This document shows, piece by piece, positions 63,801 through 64,000 of a stretch of DNA of 64,000 nt. The notes under the pieces are model-generated. The model did no database searches, was not told the origin of the DNA, and worked only from the letters and a program-made list of their open reading frames with translations. Source of the DNA: Nephromyces sp. MM_2019 (taxonomy: Eukaryota; Apicomplexa; Aconoidasida; Nephromycida); assembly GCA_015657535.1 (NCBI GenBank), contig JADHZB010001519.1, forward strand, positions 1-64,000, given 5' to 3'. Each line of letters starts with the position of its first letter. Position 1 is the first letter of the stretch. Position numbers and translations under genes: made by a program.

Positions 63801-64000
63801 TCAGGACACAAAGATTTCAAAGATGGGTAACGCTAAGCCCATTACATCTCCAGAGAATTTTCATGAAAGGCTAAAAAGTAATAGCGGGAGTCCTACTGTC
63901 ATCCCCACTCTGGAAAGCCTAGGTGTGGAAACAGACACATTGCATGGAAGCGAAGCGGCGGTGTCATTAAATAATATGGTGACATGTTTTGGGGAAATAT
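60840..64000 (+). CDS. Orphan multi-exon gene, 3' end beyond the window
   Basis: A consistent chain is 60840-61051, 61110-61752, 62752-63162, and a last open exon starting at 63805 (acceptor TTTTTCAG) or further upstream. Phases are 2, 0, 0. The first intron would be only 58 bp (GTAGTT to GTGTAG). If it is not spliced, the second block can start at ATG 61045 with a hydrophobic signal-like N-terminus (YFYLFLVFSFMCSFFAF). The protein is soluble-looking after that: AINLWRSIRIYNFF, AERITLPPRILSEKSFLRSI, and HEFVALLGQLRFCYPFESLI. The join at 61752/62752 (EIS|VDSSSS) uses donor GTGGGT and acceptor TTTTCAG. The final frame is open from ATG 63592 to the window edge (136 codons) and could instead begin a separate gene. 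No family is recognised. Confidence 0.5.

Noticed and set aside
1..64000. CRISPR arrays, bacterial operons, phage or viral genes, rRNA
   Set aside because: None were seen. The gene structures are spliced and eukaryotic throughout.

Overview
This is nuclear DNA from a eukaryotic microbe, most likely an alveolate or apicomplexan-type protist. The evidence is: A+T-rich sequence (about 60% or more by eye); genes split by GT-AG introns with T-rich sense strands; an intron-containing cytosolic ribosomal protein gene (eS25/RPS25); a TFIID subunit (TAF10); and a giant AGC protein kinase whose catalytic domain is interrupted by very long Ser/Asn-rich insertions. There are no operons, Shine-Dalgarno sites, CRISPR arrays or bacterial genes. 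The assignment to Apicomplexa is an inference from gene style (low gene density, inflated kinases, many orphan proteins); no marker in the window fixes the species.

Layout. 1-6.9 kb (+): the 3' part of an SNF2/SHPRH-like helicase gene, five exons, entering from the left edge. 6.9-11.6 kb: no gene seen. 11.65-13.2 kb (+): intronless 521-residue orphan protein. 14.4-19.4 kb (-): one small candidate ORF and two orphan ORFs (464 and 247 codons), possibly one split gene; the 247-codon ORF has an N-terminal hydrophobic anchor. 19.4-29.3 kb: long non-coding stretch with a near-perfect 28-bp inverted repeat at 20.8 kb. 29.3-29.8 kb (-): candidate exons. 30.9-37.9 kb (-): the giant AGC kinase, two exons, about 2,229 residues. 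37.9-43.2 kb: non-coding with simple repeats. 43.2-47.0 kb (-): candidate exons, one resembling organellar ribosomal protein uL22. 47.2-50.7 kb (+): TAF10, five exons, one GC-AG intron. 50.7-55.3 kb: no convincing gene. 55.3-56.2 kb (+): RPS25. 56.3-58.1 kb (+): a chain of phase-compatible exons for an unrecognised, probably membrane, protein. 58.1-60.8 kb: mostly non-coding with one doubtful exon. 60.8-64 kb (+): an orphan multi-exon gene running off the right edge.

The recognised genes cover general housekeeping (chromatin remodelling, transcription initiation, translation, signalling) and do not form a functional cluster. The most unusual object is the AGC kinase: about 1,150 residues lie between its glycine-rich loop and the beta-3 lysine, and about 650 residues lie inside its activation segment, yet all catalytic motifs are intact. 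Exon joins were made by eye from splice signals, reading phase and family resemblance, and only the TAF10, RPS25, helicase and kinase models are strongly supported by family motifs. There is also a visible strand bias: non-coding DNA is T-rich on the strand that appears to be transcribed.
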